Shown here one piece after another: positions 1 to 6,120 of a stretch of DNA of 6,120 bases. The stretch spans positions 1 through 6,120 of the forward strand of contig CAMLNY010000082.1 of NCBI GenBank assembly GCA_946481405.1. The letters run 5' to 3'. Origin of the DNA: an uncultured Brevundimonas sp. (GTDB lineage Bacteria; Pseudomonadota; Alphaproteobacteria; Caulobacterales; Caulobacteraceae). The notes below the pieces were generated by a model, which was not told the DNA's origin, did no database searches, and worked only from the letters and a program-made list of their open reading frames with translations. Position 1 is the first letter of the stretch. Every line of letters starts with the position of its first letter. Made by a program: the position numbers and the translations under genes.

Positions 1-910
1 ACGTCGGTGTCGCCGCCGAGGCCGGCCCAGAGGGCCCTGGCGCGGCGGCCGCCACGACCAGATAGAGAGCCGTGCAGATCAACATGGAGCCGACGATGCC
101 GATGGCCAGATCGCGTTCCGGCTTCTTCGTTTCCTCCGCCGCCGTCGAGATGGCGTCGAAGCCGTAGAAGGCGAAGAAGATGATGGCCGCCGCGGCCATC
201 ACCCCCGTCTGCACGACCGGCTGGCCGGTGATCAGCTCCTGGAACGGCAGTGCGGGCGCGCCGAAGCCGTTCGGCATGAAGTGGGTGAAGTGGGCCGGGT
301 CGAAGGCCGGCAGGGCGATGGCCACGAAGACGATCAGGGCCACGACCTTGATGACCACCAGCACCGCGTTCAGCGTCGCGCTCTCGCGCGTGCCCAGCAG
401 CAGAAGGCCCGTCACCACGCCGATGATCACCACGGCCGGCAGGTTGAGCAGACCGCCCGCCACATGCGGACCCGTCGTCAGGGCCGTCGGCAGATCGATG
501 CCCAGTCCGGTCAGAAACCCGACCGCGTAGCCCGACCAACCCACGGCCACGGCTGAGACCACCAGCGAATATTCGAGGATCAGGCTCCACCCGACGATCC
601 AGGCGATCAGCTCGCCCAGCACGGCGTAGGAGTAGGTGTAGGCGCTGCCCGCCTGGGGCATCATGGTCGACAGCTCAGCATAGGCCAGGGCCGCGCAGGC
701 GCAGACCAGACCGGCCAGGGCGAAGGAGATCATCACCGCCGGACCCGCGAGCCCTGCGCCCACGCCGATCAGGGTCAGGATGCCTGTGCCGACGATCGCG
801 CCGACCCCCAGGGCCAGCAGGTGAGGCCAGCTCAGGCTCGCCTTCAGGCGCGGCCCCTCCGGCGGCTGGTGCATCGCGTCGATCGACTTGCGCCGGTTCC
901 AGAAGGCCAT
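1..910 (-). CDS. APC-superfamily amino acid permease, C-terminus beyond left edge
   Basis: This is an inner-membrane secondary transporter that probably imports amino acids, most like the cationic amino acid transporter branch of the APC superfamily. The visible 303 residues contain about eight hydrophobic segments (roughly 28-50, 55-78, 94-112, 113-135, 155-174, 180-202, 236-256 and 267-290). TM1 carries the family hallmark GVGAIVGTGI at residues 35-44. Also family-like are AYTYSYAVLGE near 90-100, IIFFAFYGFDAIS at 243-255 and the cytoplasmic loop EETKKPERDLAIGI at 259-272. Family members are usually about 450-500 residues, so roughly a third is outside the window. The ATG at 910 is chosen because GGGGGAG lies 7 bases upstream and homologues start with a short charged segment before TM1. 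The last dozen visible residues (PGPSGPASAATPT) are unusually rich in Pro and Ala for this position, so a frameshift near the edge is possible. The substrate cannot be told from sequence. The family call is firm. Confidence 0.93.
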   Translation of the reverse strand, partial: MAFWNRRKSIDAMHQPPEGPRLKASLSWPHLLALGVGAIVGTGILTLIGVGAGLAGPAVMISFALAGLVCACAALAYAELSTMMPQAGSAYTYSYAVLGELIAWIVGWSLILEYSLVVSAVAVGWSGYAVGFLTGLGIDLPTALTTGPHVAGGLLNLPAVVIIGVVTGLLLLGTRESATLNAVLVVIKVVALIVFVAIALPAFDPAHFTHFMPNGFGAPALPFQELITGQPVVQTGVMAAAAIIFFAFYGFDAISTAAEETKKPERDLAIGIVGSMLICTALYLVVAAAAPGPSGPASAATPT

Positions 911-917
911 TCGCTTA

Positions 918-924
918 CTCCCCC
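918..924 (-). promoter_or_regulatory. Shine-Dalgarno of the permease gene
   Basis: On the minus strand GGGGGAG sits 7 bases before the ATG at 910. It is strong and well spaced, and it decides that start over the internal ATG at codon 13. Confidence 0.7.
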
Positions 925-1000
925 GCTGGCCCTTTCCGGACCGATTCACGGCGAACCCTAGACTGCCCTGCGACGATGAGGAACACCGGGCGAAAAACCC

Positions 1001-1029
1001 TTGCATCCCCCCGCCGATGTCTCTATGTC
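1001..1029 (+). promoter_or_regulatory. Putative sigma70-type promoter of tRNA-Lys
   Basis: TTGCAT (1001-1006) and TATGTC (1024-1029) are separated by exactly 17 bases and resemble housekeeping -35 and -10 boxes. Transcription would start near 1036, leaving a leader of about 38 bases before the mature tRNA, which is normal for a single tRNA gene. The boxes are imperfect, and the assignment rests on spacing and position only. Confidence 0.42.
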
Positions 1030-1073
1030 CGCCCCCTTCGCCGGACGTCCTGACGCCTGCGCGACGATGGTAC

Positions 1074-1149
<76 letters not shown>

Positions 1150-1195
1150 TCTTCTCTCTGACTTTACTGGAAAATTGGACGAACCGCCGGTCGGT

Positions 1196-1223
1196 CACCG
1201 TTTCTCTGCTGAGAAAACCGGTG
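1196..1223 (+). terminator. Hairpin downstream of tRNA-Lys, possible transcript end
   Basis: CACCG (1196-1200) pairs with CGGTG (1219-1223), and TTTCTC (1201-1206) pairs with GAGAAA (1211-1216) around the loop TGCT. A two-base bulge (1217-1218) leaves 11 base pairs. It begins 46 bases past the tRNA CCA. An A-rich rather than T-rich stretch follows, so it is not a classical intrinsic terminator on the plus strand. It may serve as a 3' barrier or processing signal, or be incidental. Confidence 0.3.
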
Positions 1224-1224
1224 G

Positions 1225-1704
1225 AAAAACAATGGGCAGCTGGCGGCCATTCCGGGGTGCACGCCGCTGTAGCCGTCCCAGTGTGCATAAGAAAACCTGT
1301 GCTGAGTCCGCTGGCTACCGATCTACTGCGGCTGAGTCATCGCAGGTTAGACATCGCACGTCATGTGCGCCGACTTGCTCTTCACATTTGATCGACACGG
1401 TCTTGGCTGGAGAACGATAGCCGCGAAGCGAGACCCTCTTTGCGTCATCAGCTGTCATCGGTCCGCGTGCGCCAAGTGGACATTCAGGAGCGCCGCCAAA
1501 GCCAGCGTACCGGCCTGGCTGGGCCAGCCCGCCCATCGCCGTTGCATTTTCATGGGCTCGATCGGAGCTGGGCCAGGAGTTGCAGCGTCTTCTTCGTTGA
1601 GCTCCCGGCAGGGTCCTGCCCTTGCGCAGGCGGCAGGCTTCGATAGCCTGCCTCGGGGCGCGACGCGGCCTTGGTCGATGACGATGCGCGGAGCTTGAGG
1701 GATC
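1225..1704. other. 480-base stretch without a recognisable gene
   Basis: Frames on both strands were read through. Several open frames exist on each strand, but none shows a recognisable domain, a convincing ribosome site or family-like residue patterns. The products are rich in Arg, Ala and Ser, as expected of chance open frames in GC-rich DNA. The only structure seen is the group of GGCAGG-type hairpins at 1607-1652. It probably represents decayed sequence between the tRNA and the TPR-family pseudogene. Confidence 0.55.
1607..1652. repeat. Two tandem GGCAGG/CCTGCC hairpins with alternative pairing
   Basis: GGCAGG (1607-1612) pairs with CCTGCC (1615-1620). Twelve bases later GGCAGGCT (1632-1639) pairs perfectly with AGCCTGCC (1645-1652) around the loop TCGAT. 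The four arms are interchangeable, so the second arm (1615-1620) could instead pair with the third (1632-1637). No T-tract follows on either strand, so intrinsic termination is not supported. The role is unknown. Confidence 0.5.
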
Positions 1705-2433
1705 GTGCTGGACCGGCACGTTGATCTCCTGTCGATCCAGATCGCCCTCGCGCAAAACGAACAACTCCGCGCGCGCTTGAAATTTGCGCGAGATTTCGGG
1801 TTGGCCCTACTCGTGCTCCTCTTCGTGGCGGGAACAGGCTTGCCCTGTGGAGCGCATCGCAGGCGCGCGGCCTGATCATCGAAGGATTCGCCGCGCCGCC
1901 GAACGCGGCCGCACGCGGGCTCAGCGGTGAAGCGTTGGCCGCCCGCTTCCTGGACAAGCTCCAGTCCATCCACGCCGCCGCCTATTCGACCCGCGCGGAG
2001 CAGTCTTTCGAACGTGACTGGGCGGGTGACTTCCAGGTCATGATCCCCCAGACGGGCGTGTCGGTCGGCGCCACCTATGCCCAAGTGCAGAAGACGCTCG
2101 GCCGCCAGACGCGGATCTCCGGCGACCTCGTGCGCGACGAGGCGAACGGCGTCTCGCTCACGATCCGGATGCCCGGAGAACCATAGGTGACCATTTTCCG
2201 GCGCCGAGGCCGACCTCGACAGATTCTTGCAGACTGCAGCCGAACGCGTGTTCGGCGCCACCCAGCCATTCCGCTACAGTCGCTATCTCGCGATCGCCGG
2301 CCGTCAAGCCGAGGCGCTCTCCGTTGCGCAACGCCTCGCCCGCACGTGATCTGAGGCTGAGCGGCCATGGGCCTACGCCCGGATGGCCCTCCTACTGCTG
2401 GGCAGCGATCTGGCGGCGGCGGCGAAGGCCTGA
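1705..2433 (+). pseudogene. Broken, truncated gene for a membrane-anchored TPR-family protein
   Basis: Reading across frames rebuilds the N-terminal part of a known but uncharacterised family: a short cytoplasmic head, one transmembrane helix, a periplasmic conserved region and then tetratricopeptide repeats. From a possible GTG at 1705, frame 1 gives NEQLRARLKFARDFG and the helix LALLVLLFVAGTGL (to about 1842). One base is then missing. Frame 0 continues ALWSASQARGLIIEGF, RGLSGEALAARFLDKL and MIPQTGVSVGATY to a TAG at 2184-2186. The frame is disturbed between 2184 and 2197, since the neighbouring frame also has TGA at 2188-2190. It resumes in frame 1 with SGAEADLDRFLQTAAERVF and TQPFRYSRYLAIAGRQAEAL. 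An in-frame TGA lies at 2347-2349, plausibly from GGA. The last recognisable part is ERPWAYARMALLLLGSDL, stopping at 2431-2433. No repeats follow, so the C-terminal part is lost. The three breaks all fall inside conserved family sequence, which argues for real decay, although sequencing error cannot be excluded. The family call is from memory of conserved motifs. No function is claimed. Confidence 0.75.
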
Positions 2434-2500
2434 GGCGTTGCAACTCGCCCGACGACAGGGTCGGCGTGCCGCGCTCCAGCGTGAGATCGCCGAGCCCCCA
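2429..2500 (-). pseudogene. Fragment of a UvrA-like excinuclease ATPase (ABC signature region)
   Basis: On the minus strand, starting near 2500, the translation gives WGLGDLTLERGTPTLSS followed directly by GELQRLR. This closely matches the second-domain ABC signature of UvrA and its shorter UvrA-like paralogues (consensus LGYLxLDRxTPTLSxGE followed by QRLRLA). UvrA proteins are ATP-driven DNA damage recognition subunits of nucleotide excision repair, and the paralogues are often linked to drug or damage resistance. Only about 24 residues survive. The Walker B segment that should follow (VLDEPSAGLHP) is absent, because from 2433 downward the sequence is the end of the plus-strand TPR-family remnant. 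Nothing UvrA-like is recognisable above about 2520 either. It cannot be a working gene. The identification rests on one strong motif. Confidence 0.6.
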
Positions 2501-2661
2501 GATCGCGTCCCGGCCATCCGAGGTCAGACTCCCGGATGGCGGACAGCTGACCCTTTGCGGAACTGGGGTGCAAATGCCGGCTCCAGATGGCGGCAACGCT
2601 TGGTTTCGCACGTGTATTTCCCATGTGTCAGCTTCACGCAAGCGAAGGGATGGAGCCCCGG

Positions 2662-2925
2662 ATGGCTGGAGGCTGGACCCGCGACGGAGCGGTTCTCGAT
2701 CAAATCGACGACACCATCCTCGATGGCGTTCTGACAGCGCGCGCCCGCATGCCCGTCGGCCAGGGGAGCGAGGATTGTATCGAGTGCGGAGATCCAATCC
2801 CGGAGGCGCGCCGTCGGGCCATCCCTGGCGTCACCACCTGCGTGCCCTGCCAGTCCGGCCGGGACAGCCGTGTTGTGATCGCCGGCATCAACCGCCGCGG
2901 CAGCAAGGACAGCCAGTTGCGCTGA
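2662..2925 (+). CDS. DksA/TraR-family C4 zinc-finger protein
   Basis: This small protein (87 residues) belongs to the DksA/TraR family, in the short form resembling E. coli YbiI. DksA and TraR enter the RNA polymerase secondary channel and modulate initiation; whether this short version does so is unproven. Residues 1-35 form a predicted helix (VLDQIDDTILDGVLTARARM). The zinc site is C39-x2-C42 and C60-x2-C63, enclosing the family signature CGDPIPEARRRAIPGV (42-57). A basic tail follows. The ATG at 2662 is chosen because homologues begin with a segment like MAGGW and GGAG (2652-2655) lies 6 bases upstream. In-frame starts at 2587 and 2650 would add residues unlike the family. The long coiled-coil N-terminus of full DksA, with its DxxDxA tip, is absent, as in TraR-type members. 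The gene ends 4 bases before the AlkB-family start, so the two are probably one operon. Confidence 0.9.
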   Translation: MAGGWTRDGAVLDQIDDTILDGVLTARARMPVGQGSEDCIECGDPIPEARRRAIPGVTTCVPCQSGRDSRVVIAGINRRGSKDSQLR

Positions 2926-2929
2926 CGCG

Positions 2930-3523
2930 ATGACAGACACCCTCGCACTGTTTCCCGAGTTGGCTAACACACCGACGGGGTCAGGCCCCACCGGTCTGCG
3001 CTACGCCGAAGCCATCGTCTCGCCGGAGGCGCAAGGCGACCTGATCGACCGCGCCCCGACGCTCGCCTTCGCCTCTTTCGACTTCCGGGGATTCAAGGGA
3101 AATCGCCGGACGATATCGTTCGGCTCCCGGTACGACTTTACCCACAACCGCGTGCGACGCGCCGATCCCATGCCTGACTGGCTGAAGCCGCTGCTCGCCT
3201 CGGCGGCCGCCTTCGCCGACATCCCCGAGGCCGAACTCGTCCAGGCCCTCGTCACCGAATACGCCCCCGGGGCTGGCATCGGCTGGCACCGGGATCGTCC
3301 GGAGTACGGAAAGGTCGTCGGCCTGTCGTTTCTCTCAGAGTGCGTGCTCCGCTTTCGGCGTCCCGAAGGCGACGGGTGGCGACGCGCGTCCCAAATCCTG
3401 CGCCCCGGTTCAGCCTATCTGCTCGGCGGTTCTGCCCGTGACGCCTGGCAGCACAGCATCGCGCCCGGAGATCAACTTCGCTATTCGGTGACCTTCCGGA
3501 CGCTGCGCCCGTCGGCGCATTAG
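2930..3523 (+). CDS. AlkB-family 2-oxoglutarate/Fe(II)-dependent dioxygenase
   Basis: The predicted product is a cytoplasmic oxygenase of the AlkB superfamily (197 residues). Using Fe(II), O2 and 2-oxoglutarate, such enzymes oxidatively remove methyl and related adducts from nucleic acid bases; some relatives act on protein or tRNA. The iron triad is visible: H120 and D122 in GWHRD, and H175 in DAWQHSIAPG. The 2-oxoglutarate-binding arginines are in RYSVTFR (R184, R190), matching RYNLTFR of E. coli AlkB. EYAPGAGIGWHRD (110-122) corresponds to the AlkB segment NRYAPGAKLSLHQD. The nucleotide-recognition lid lies around residues 50-80 (FRGFKGNRR, SFGSRYDF). All catalytic residues are present, so the enzyme is probably active. 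The ATG at 2930 lies 4 bases past the upstream stop. The nearest purine run (AAGGA, 2905-2909) is too far to serve it, which suggests translational coupling. The substrate cannot be assigned. No alphaproteobacterial SOS box (GTTC-N7-GTTC) was seen upstream. Confidence 0.92.
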   Translation: MTDTLALFPELANTPTGSGPTGLRYAEAIVSPEAQGDLIDRAPTLAFASFDFRGFKGNRRTISFGSRYDFTHNRVRRADPMPDWLKPLLASAAAFADIPEAELVQALVTEYAPGAGIGWHRDRPEYGKVVGLSFLSECVLRFRRPEGDGWRRASQILRPGSAYLLGGSARDAWQHSIAPGDQLRYSVTFRTLRPSAH

Positions 3524-3580
3524 GCAAAACCCCCACGCCGCCCATTGTGACGCGCCAAGAGCAGACTCGGCGTGTAGCGA

Positions 3581-3638
3581 ACACCCGACATCACCACCTC
3601 CGTATTGCGGCCTGGCGGCACGGCCAGTTTACGGGTGT
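3581..3638. terminator. Nested inverted repeat in convergent intergenic spacer
   Basis: ACACCCG (3581-3587) pairs with CGGGTGT (3632-3638), and inside it CTGGC (3612-3616) pairs with GCCAG (3623-3627). The whole lies between the 3' ends of the AlkB-family gene (plus) and the hybrid kinase (minus), where a bidirectional terminator would be expected. Only a short TTT follows the inner stem on the plus strand and there is no T-tract on the minus strand, so this is a weak candidate. The rest of the 150-base spacer (3524-3673) shows nothing else. Confidence 0.3.
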
Positions 3639-3673
3639 CCTATCAAGCGCAATGAAGAAAGACGTGCTACATC

Positions 3674-5662
3674 TCAGGATGCAGCCGATAGCGTTCGCGC
3701 CTCAAGAATGCCTCGCAGGCGCGCTGCCAGTTCGGCATGCTCATAGGGCTTCTCGATTACGTCGAACTCATGCTGATCGCCCAACGCCGACTCGCCGACA
3801 TAGCCGGATGTGAGGAGAACCCGGAGAGCTGGATGCGCCGAAGTCGCCCGGCGAGCCAGTTCGATTCCGTTCACGCCTCCGGGCATGATGACGTCCGAAA
3901 AGAGGAGATCGAAGCACCGCTCCGCCAGACGCGCCAAGGCGCCAGCCGCGTCCACGGCCACATCGCAGTGGTATCCGAGGCCCTGGAGCATATCCAGGCA
4001 AACGCTGAGGACGGCCGGATCGTCTTCAACGATCAGAATCCGTTCAGACCCGCCTAGCGCCTTCGTCGCTTCGTGGCTGGTGGCCGTCAGCACCGGCCGC
4101 TGGTCCGTGAGCGGAAGATTGAGCCGGAAGGTTGAGCCCTCGCCAATCGCGCTGTCGATCTCGACCTTGCCTCCCGACTGTTTGAGGAAGCCGTAGACCT
4201 GGGACAGCCCCAGTCCGGATCCCCTTCCAACCTCCTTGGTCGTGTAGAAGGGCTCAAACAGTCGCTGTCGCGTCTCGGCCGTCATGCCAGACCCGGTGTC
4301 GGCTACGGTGATGACGCCGTCTCCACCTAGCTCCATGACCGCGATCGTCAACTTGCCCTTCCCCTCCATGGCGTCGCGGGCGTTGACCGCCAGATTGAGA
4401 AGCGCGTTCTCGAGCTGATTGGCGTCGGCGAACACGAAGACCGGAGCGGGATGGGACTGGACATCGAGGGTGACCCCCTCACCGACGGCCTGCTTGATCA
4501 ATGGCGTGAAGCCGTGGACGAGCTGGTTCAGGTCTAGCGGCTCGGGGTTCAGGGTCTGACGTCGCGAGAATGCCAGGAGTTGGCGGGTCAGGGTGTGACC
4601 GCGGTCGGCGGCCAGTTTGATCGCTTCGAGCTGCCGCCTGGGTTTCTCGTCCTCAATACGCCGCATGAGGATGTCCGCGTTGCCGAGAACCACTGTCAGC
4701 AGGTTGTTGAAGTCGTGGGCGATACCGCCGGTCAGCTGACCCACCGCTTCCATCTTGCGCGCCTGGGATAGCTGTTCCTCAAGCCGGCGCCGGTCAGTCA
4801 CGTCCAGCAGGGTCCCCAGAATCTCGCCGGCGCCCTCAACCTCGCCGGGCACCCAAACGCCCTGGTCAAGGAAGGACCGGTACTCCCCGTCCGCACACTG
4901 CCAGCGATATTCGCACGCATAGGCGCCGGTCTCACTGGCCTTCATCAAACAGTCCACCACCCCCTGAACGTCGTCGGGGTGGATGCGGCCAAGGCCGATT
5001 TCCGGCTCGTCGATAAAGCGGGAGGGCTCAAAGCCGGTCAGGGGAGTGATGCTGTCGCTCACGAACAGGGCGGCAAAGGGGTGCAGGGTCGCCCGCGAGG
5101 TGAACACCACAGGCAGGGATTTCAGGATCGCATCCTGGCGTTCGCGTGTCTGTCGCAACTCGAGCTCGGCGGCCAGGCGCGCCTCGGCGTTGGCCGCATT
5201 CTCACGCAAAAGCTGATGCCGTTCCTCGGCGCGACGAGCGATCTCCAGGTTCTTCAGATACAGGTCGGCGAGCACCGAAACCTTGGCGCGGAGGATAAAG
5301 GGGTCGACGGGTTTGAACACCACGTCGACGGCCCCCACTTGGTAGGCCTGGAAGATGTGTGCCTCGTCCCGGAACACTGCGGTCACGAACACGATGGGCG
5401 TATCGCGCGTACGGGGGTGTTCGCGGATCAGGCGCGCGGTCTCATAACCGTCCATGCCGGGCATGTGCAGGTCCAGCAGGATAACCGCGAACTCCCGCGA
5501 CAGCAGCAGACGCAGCGCCTCTTCTCCCGATCGCGCAACGACCAGTTCATGGCCGAGCACCTCCAGAGCTTCGGTCGCCGCGAAGGCGTTGCGCTCATCG
5601 TCGTCAACGATAAGGACGCGCGCTCGTGGCGCCTCAGCGGAAATGGTCTTGGGCGCCGGCAT
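3674..5662 (-). CDS. Soluble hybrid histidine kinase: receiver-PAS-HisKA-HATPase-receiver
   Basis: This 662-residue cytoplasmic signalling kinase has no transmembrane segment. Domains in order: receiver 1 (about 14-130; acidic D20-D22, phospho-acceptor D64 in LLDLHMPGMDG, T94, K117-P118); a charged coiled-coil linker (138-180); a PAS fold (about 180-290, ending LLDVTDRRRLEEQL); a dimerisation domain with phospho-histidine H316 in GGIAHDFNN; and an ATPase domain with N box NARDAM (427-432), G1 DTGSGM (455-460), LFEPFYTTK and G2 GRGSGLGLS (479-487). Receiver 2 (about 541-655) has E546-D548, phospho-acceptor D590 in SDVIMPGG, T618 and K638-P639. All catalytic residues are intact. The start at 5662 is chosen because VLIVDDDE follows shortly after. 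The 44-codon upstream extension to 5794 lies inside the preceding gene and is not receiver-like. The ATG overlaps the preceding stop by one base (TGATG) with no clear ribosome site, so translation is probably coupled. The signal and the downstream Hpt or regulator are unknown. Confidence 0.96.
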   Translation of the reverse strand: MPAPKTISAEAPRARVLIVDDDERNAFAATEALEVLGHELVVARSGEEALRLLLSREFAVILLDLHMPGMDGYETARLIREHPRTRDTPIVFVTAVFRDEAHIFQAYQVGAVDVVFKPVDPFILRAKVSVLADLYLKNLEIARRAEERHQLLRENAANAEARLAAELELRQTRERQDAILKSLPVVFTSRATLHPFAALFVSDSITPLTGFEPSRFIDEPEIGLGRIHPDDVQGVVDCLMKASETGAYACEYRWQCADGEYRSFLDQGVWVPGEVEGAGEILGTLLDVTDRRRLEEQLSQARKMEAVGQLTGGIAHDFNNLLTVVLGNADILMRRIEDEKPRRQLEAIKLAADRGHTLTRQLLAFSRRQTLNPEPLDLNQLVHGFTPLIKQAVGEGVTLDVQSHPAPVFVFADANQLENALLNLAVNARDAMEGKGKLTIAVMELGGDGVITVADTGSGMTAETRQRLFEPFYTTKEVGRGSGLGLSQVYGFLKQSGGKVEIDSAIGEGSTFRLNLPLTDQRPVLTATSHEATKALGGSERILIVEDDPAVLSVCLDMLQGLGYHCDVAVDAAGALARLAERCFDLLFSDVIMPGGVNGIELARRATSAHPALRVLLTSGYVGESALGDQHEFDVIEKPYEHAELAARLRGILEARTLSAAS

Positions 5663-6120
5663 CAGACGGCGGCCGGTTGGGCGCCGGCCAGTCGATGGGC
5701 GTCGGCGCGCTGGATCGACACCCGCATCACGGAGATGAGGTAATCGATATCGACCGGCTTGGAAACGTAGTCGGAGGCGCCGGCCTGAATACATTTGGCG
5801 CGATCGCCTTTCATGGCCTTGGCGGTCACGGCGATGATCGGCAGGTCGGCGAACCGGCTGATGGAGCGGATTTCCCGGATGGTTTCGTAACCGTCCATGT
5901 CCGGCATCATGATGTCGACCAGAACAATGTCGATCTCCGGATGCTGGCTCAGCAGGTCCAAGCCGGCGCGGCCGCTTTCGGCGTAATGCAGATCGACGCC
6001 GAACTCCTCCAGGGCGCTGGCCATGGAGAAGATGTTGCGGATGTCGTCGTCGATGACGAGCGCCTTGCGCCCGGTCAGGATGGCGTCGTCCTTGCGTGTT
6101 TGCGCCAGGCTCGCCCGAGC
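5662..6120 (-). CDS. C-terminal receiver domain of a larger (hybrid kinase) protein, 5' part beyond right edge
   Basis: The last 152 residues of a longer protein are visible. They form a complete receiver domain: acidic D24-D26 in LVIDDDIRN, phospho-acceptor D69 in [15 protein letters not shown]99 in IIAVTA and K121-P122 in YVSKPVD. A short tail ([12 protein letters not shown]) follows. The frame stays open to the window edge, and the receiver is preceded by a Gln/Arg-containing linker ([12 protein letters not shown]). This is the usual C-terminal layout of large sensor kinases with HAMP or GAF modules, so I infer a hybrid histidine kinase, though the kinase core is not in view. The ATG at 6024 falls inside the receiver, after the DDD motif, and cannot be the true start. 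The stop overlaps the next gene's ATG by one base, so the two are one operon, and phosphoryl transfer between their receivers or via a shared Hpt is plausible. Confidence 0.9.
   Translation of the reverse strand, partial: ARASLAQTRKDDAILTGRKALVIDDDIRNIFSMASALEEFGVDLHYAESGRAGLDLLSQHPEIDIVLVDIMMPDMDGYETIREIRSISRFADLPIIAVTAKAMKGDRAKCIQAGASDYVSKPVDIDYLISVMRVSIQRADAHRLAGAQPAAV

Noticed and set aside
180..556. Overlapping plus-strand open frames opposite the permease
   Set aside because: They are antisense shadows. The minus strand encodes clear transmembrane segments and APC motifs here.
1455..1553. Signal-peptide-like stretch on the minus strand (LALAALLNVHLAHAD)
   Set aside because: The frame stops right after the would-be cleavage site and no ribosome site is visible, so it cannot encode a secreted protein as it stands.
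1455..2261. Long minus-strand open frame (268 codons) opposite the TPR-family remnant
   Set aside because: It has no recognisable domain, is rich in Arg and Ala, and lies antisense to sequence that carries clear family motifs on the plus strand. It is a GC-rich shadow frame.
2527..2600. Imperfect direct repeats around GATGGCGG (near 2535 and 2586)
   Set aside because: They are short and imperfect, with no third equally spaced copy, so chance in GC-rich DNA is enough to explain them.
2600..2628. TTGGTT-17-ATGTGT as a promoter for the zinc-finger gene
   Set aside because: The -10 box is poor and other equally weak matches occur nearby, so position alone does not support it.
2075..2797. 240-codon minus-strand open frame as a gene
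   Set aside because: Only the internal UvrA-like scrap is family-like. The rest lies antisense to the zinc-finger gene and the TPR-family remnant.
4979..5743. 254-codon plus-strand open frame inside the kinase region
   Set aside because: It is the antisense shadow of the intact hybrid kinase, with no ribosome site or domain of its own.

Overview
The window is GC-rich DNA, coding-dense at both ends and gene-poor in the middle. Base composition, codon use (third position mostly G or C) and the gene families point to an alphaproteobacterium. The general look of the permease and kinases suggests a Caulobacterales-type genome (Caulobacter/Brevundimonas-like). That placement rests on remembered family resemblance, not on a search.

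Layout. (1) Positions 1-910, minus strand: the N-terminal two thirds of an amino acid permease (APC superfamily), running off the left edge. (2) Positions 1001-1149, plus strand: a tRNA-Lys(CTT) with encoded CCA and a plausible sigma70-type promoter, divergent from the permease; a hairpin follows about 50 bases downstream. (3) Positions about 1150-2660: a 1.5 kb stretch with no intact gene. It holds a paired set of GGCAGG/CCTGCC hairpins, the broken remnant of a membrane-anchored protein of a TPR-containing family (two frame breaks and an in-frame stop), and an antisense scrap carrying the ABC signature of a UvrA-like ATPase. The two scraps meet head-on near 2430, so this looks like a scar of past rearrangement. 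(4) Positions 2662-3523, plus strand: an intact two-gene unit, a small DksA/TraR-type C4 zinc-finger protein followed four bases later by an AlkB-family 2-oxoglutarate/Fe(II) dioxygenase. (5) Positions 3524-3673: a short convergent intergenic spacer with a nested inverted repeat. (6) Positions 3674-6120, minus strand: a signalling operon. The end of a hybrid histidine kinase (C-terminal receiver, running off the right edge) overlaps by one base (TGATG) a soluble hybrid kinase of receiver-PAS-kinase-receiver layout.

How they work together: the two minus-strand signalling genes very likely form one multistep phosphorelay unit, with three receiver domains visible and no Hpt domain in the window. 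The zinc-finger and AlkB genes are probably co-translated, which would link a transcription-associated protein with an alkylation-type demethylase. The permease and tRNA are ordinary housekeeping neighbours. I see no CRISPR array, intact transposase, integrase or origin. The most notable content is the gene graveyard between the tRNA and the zinc-finger gene, and the coupling of the two hybrid kinases.
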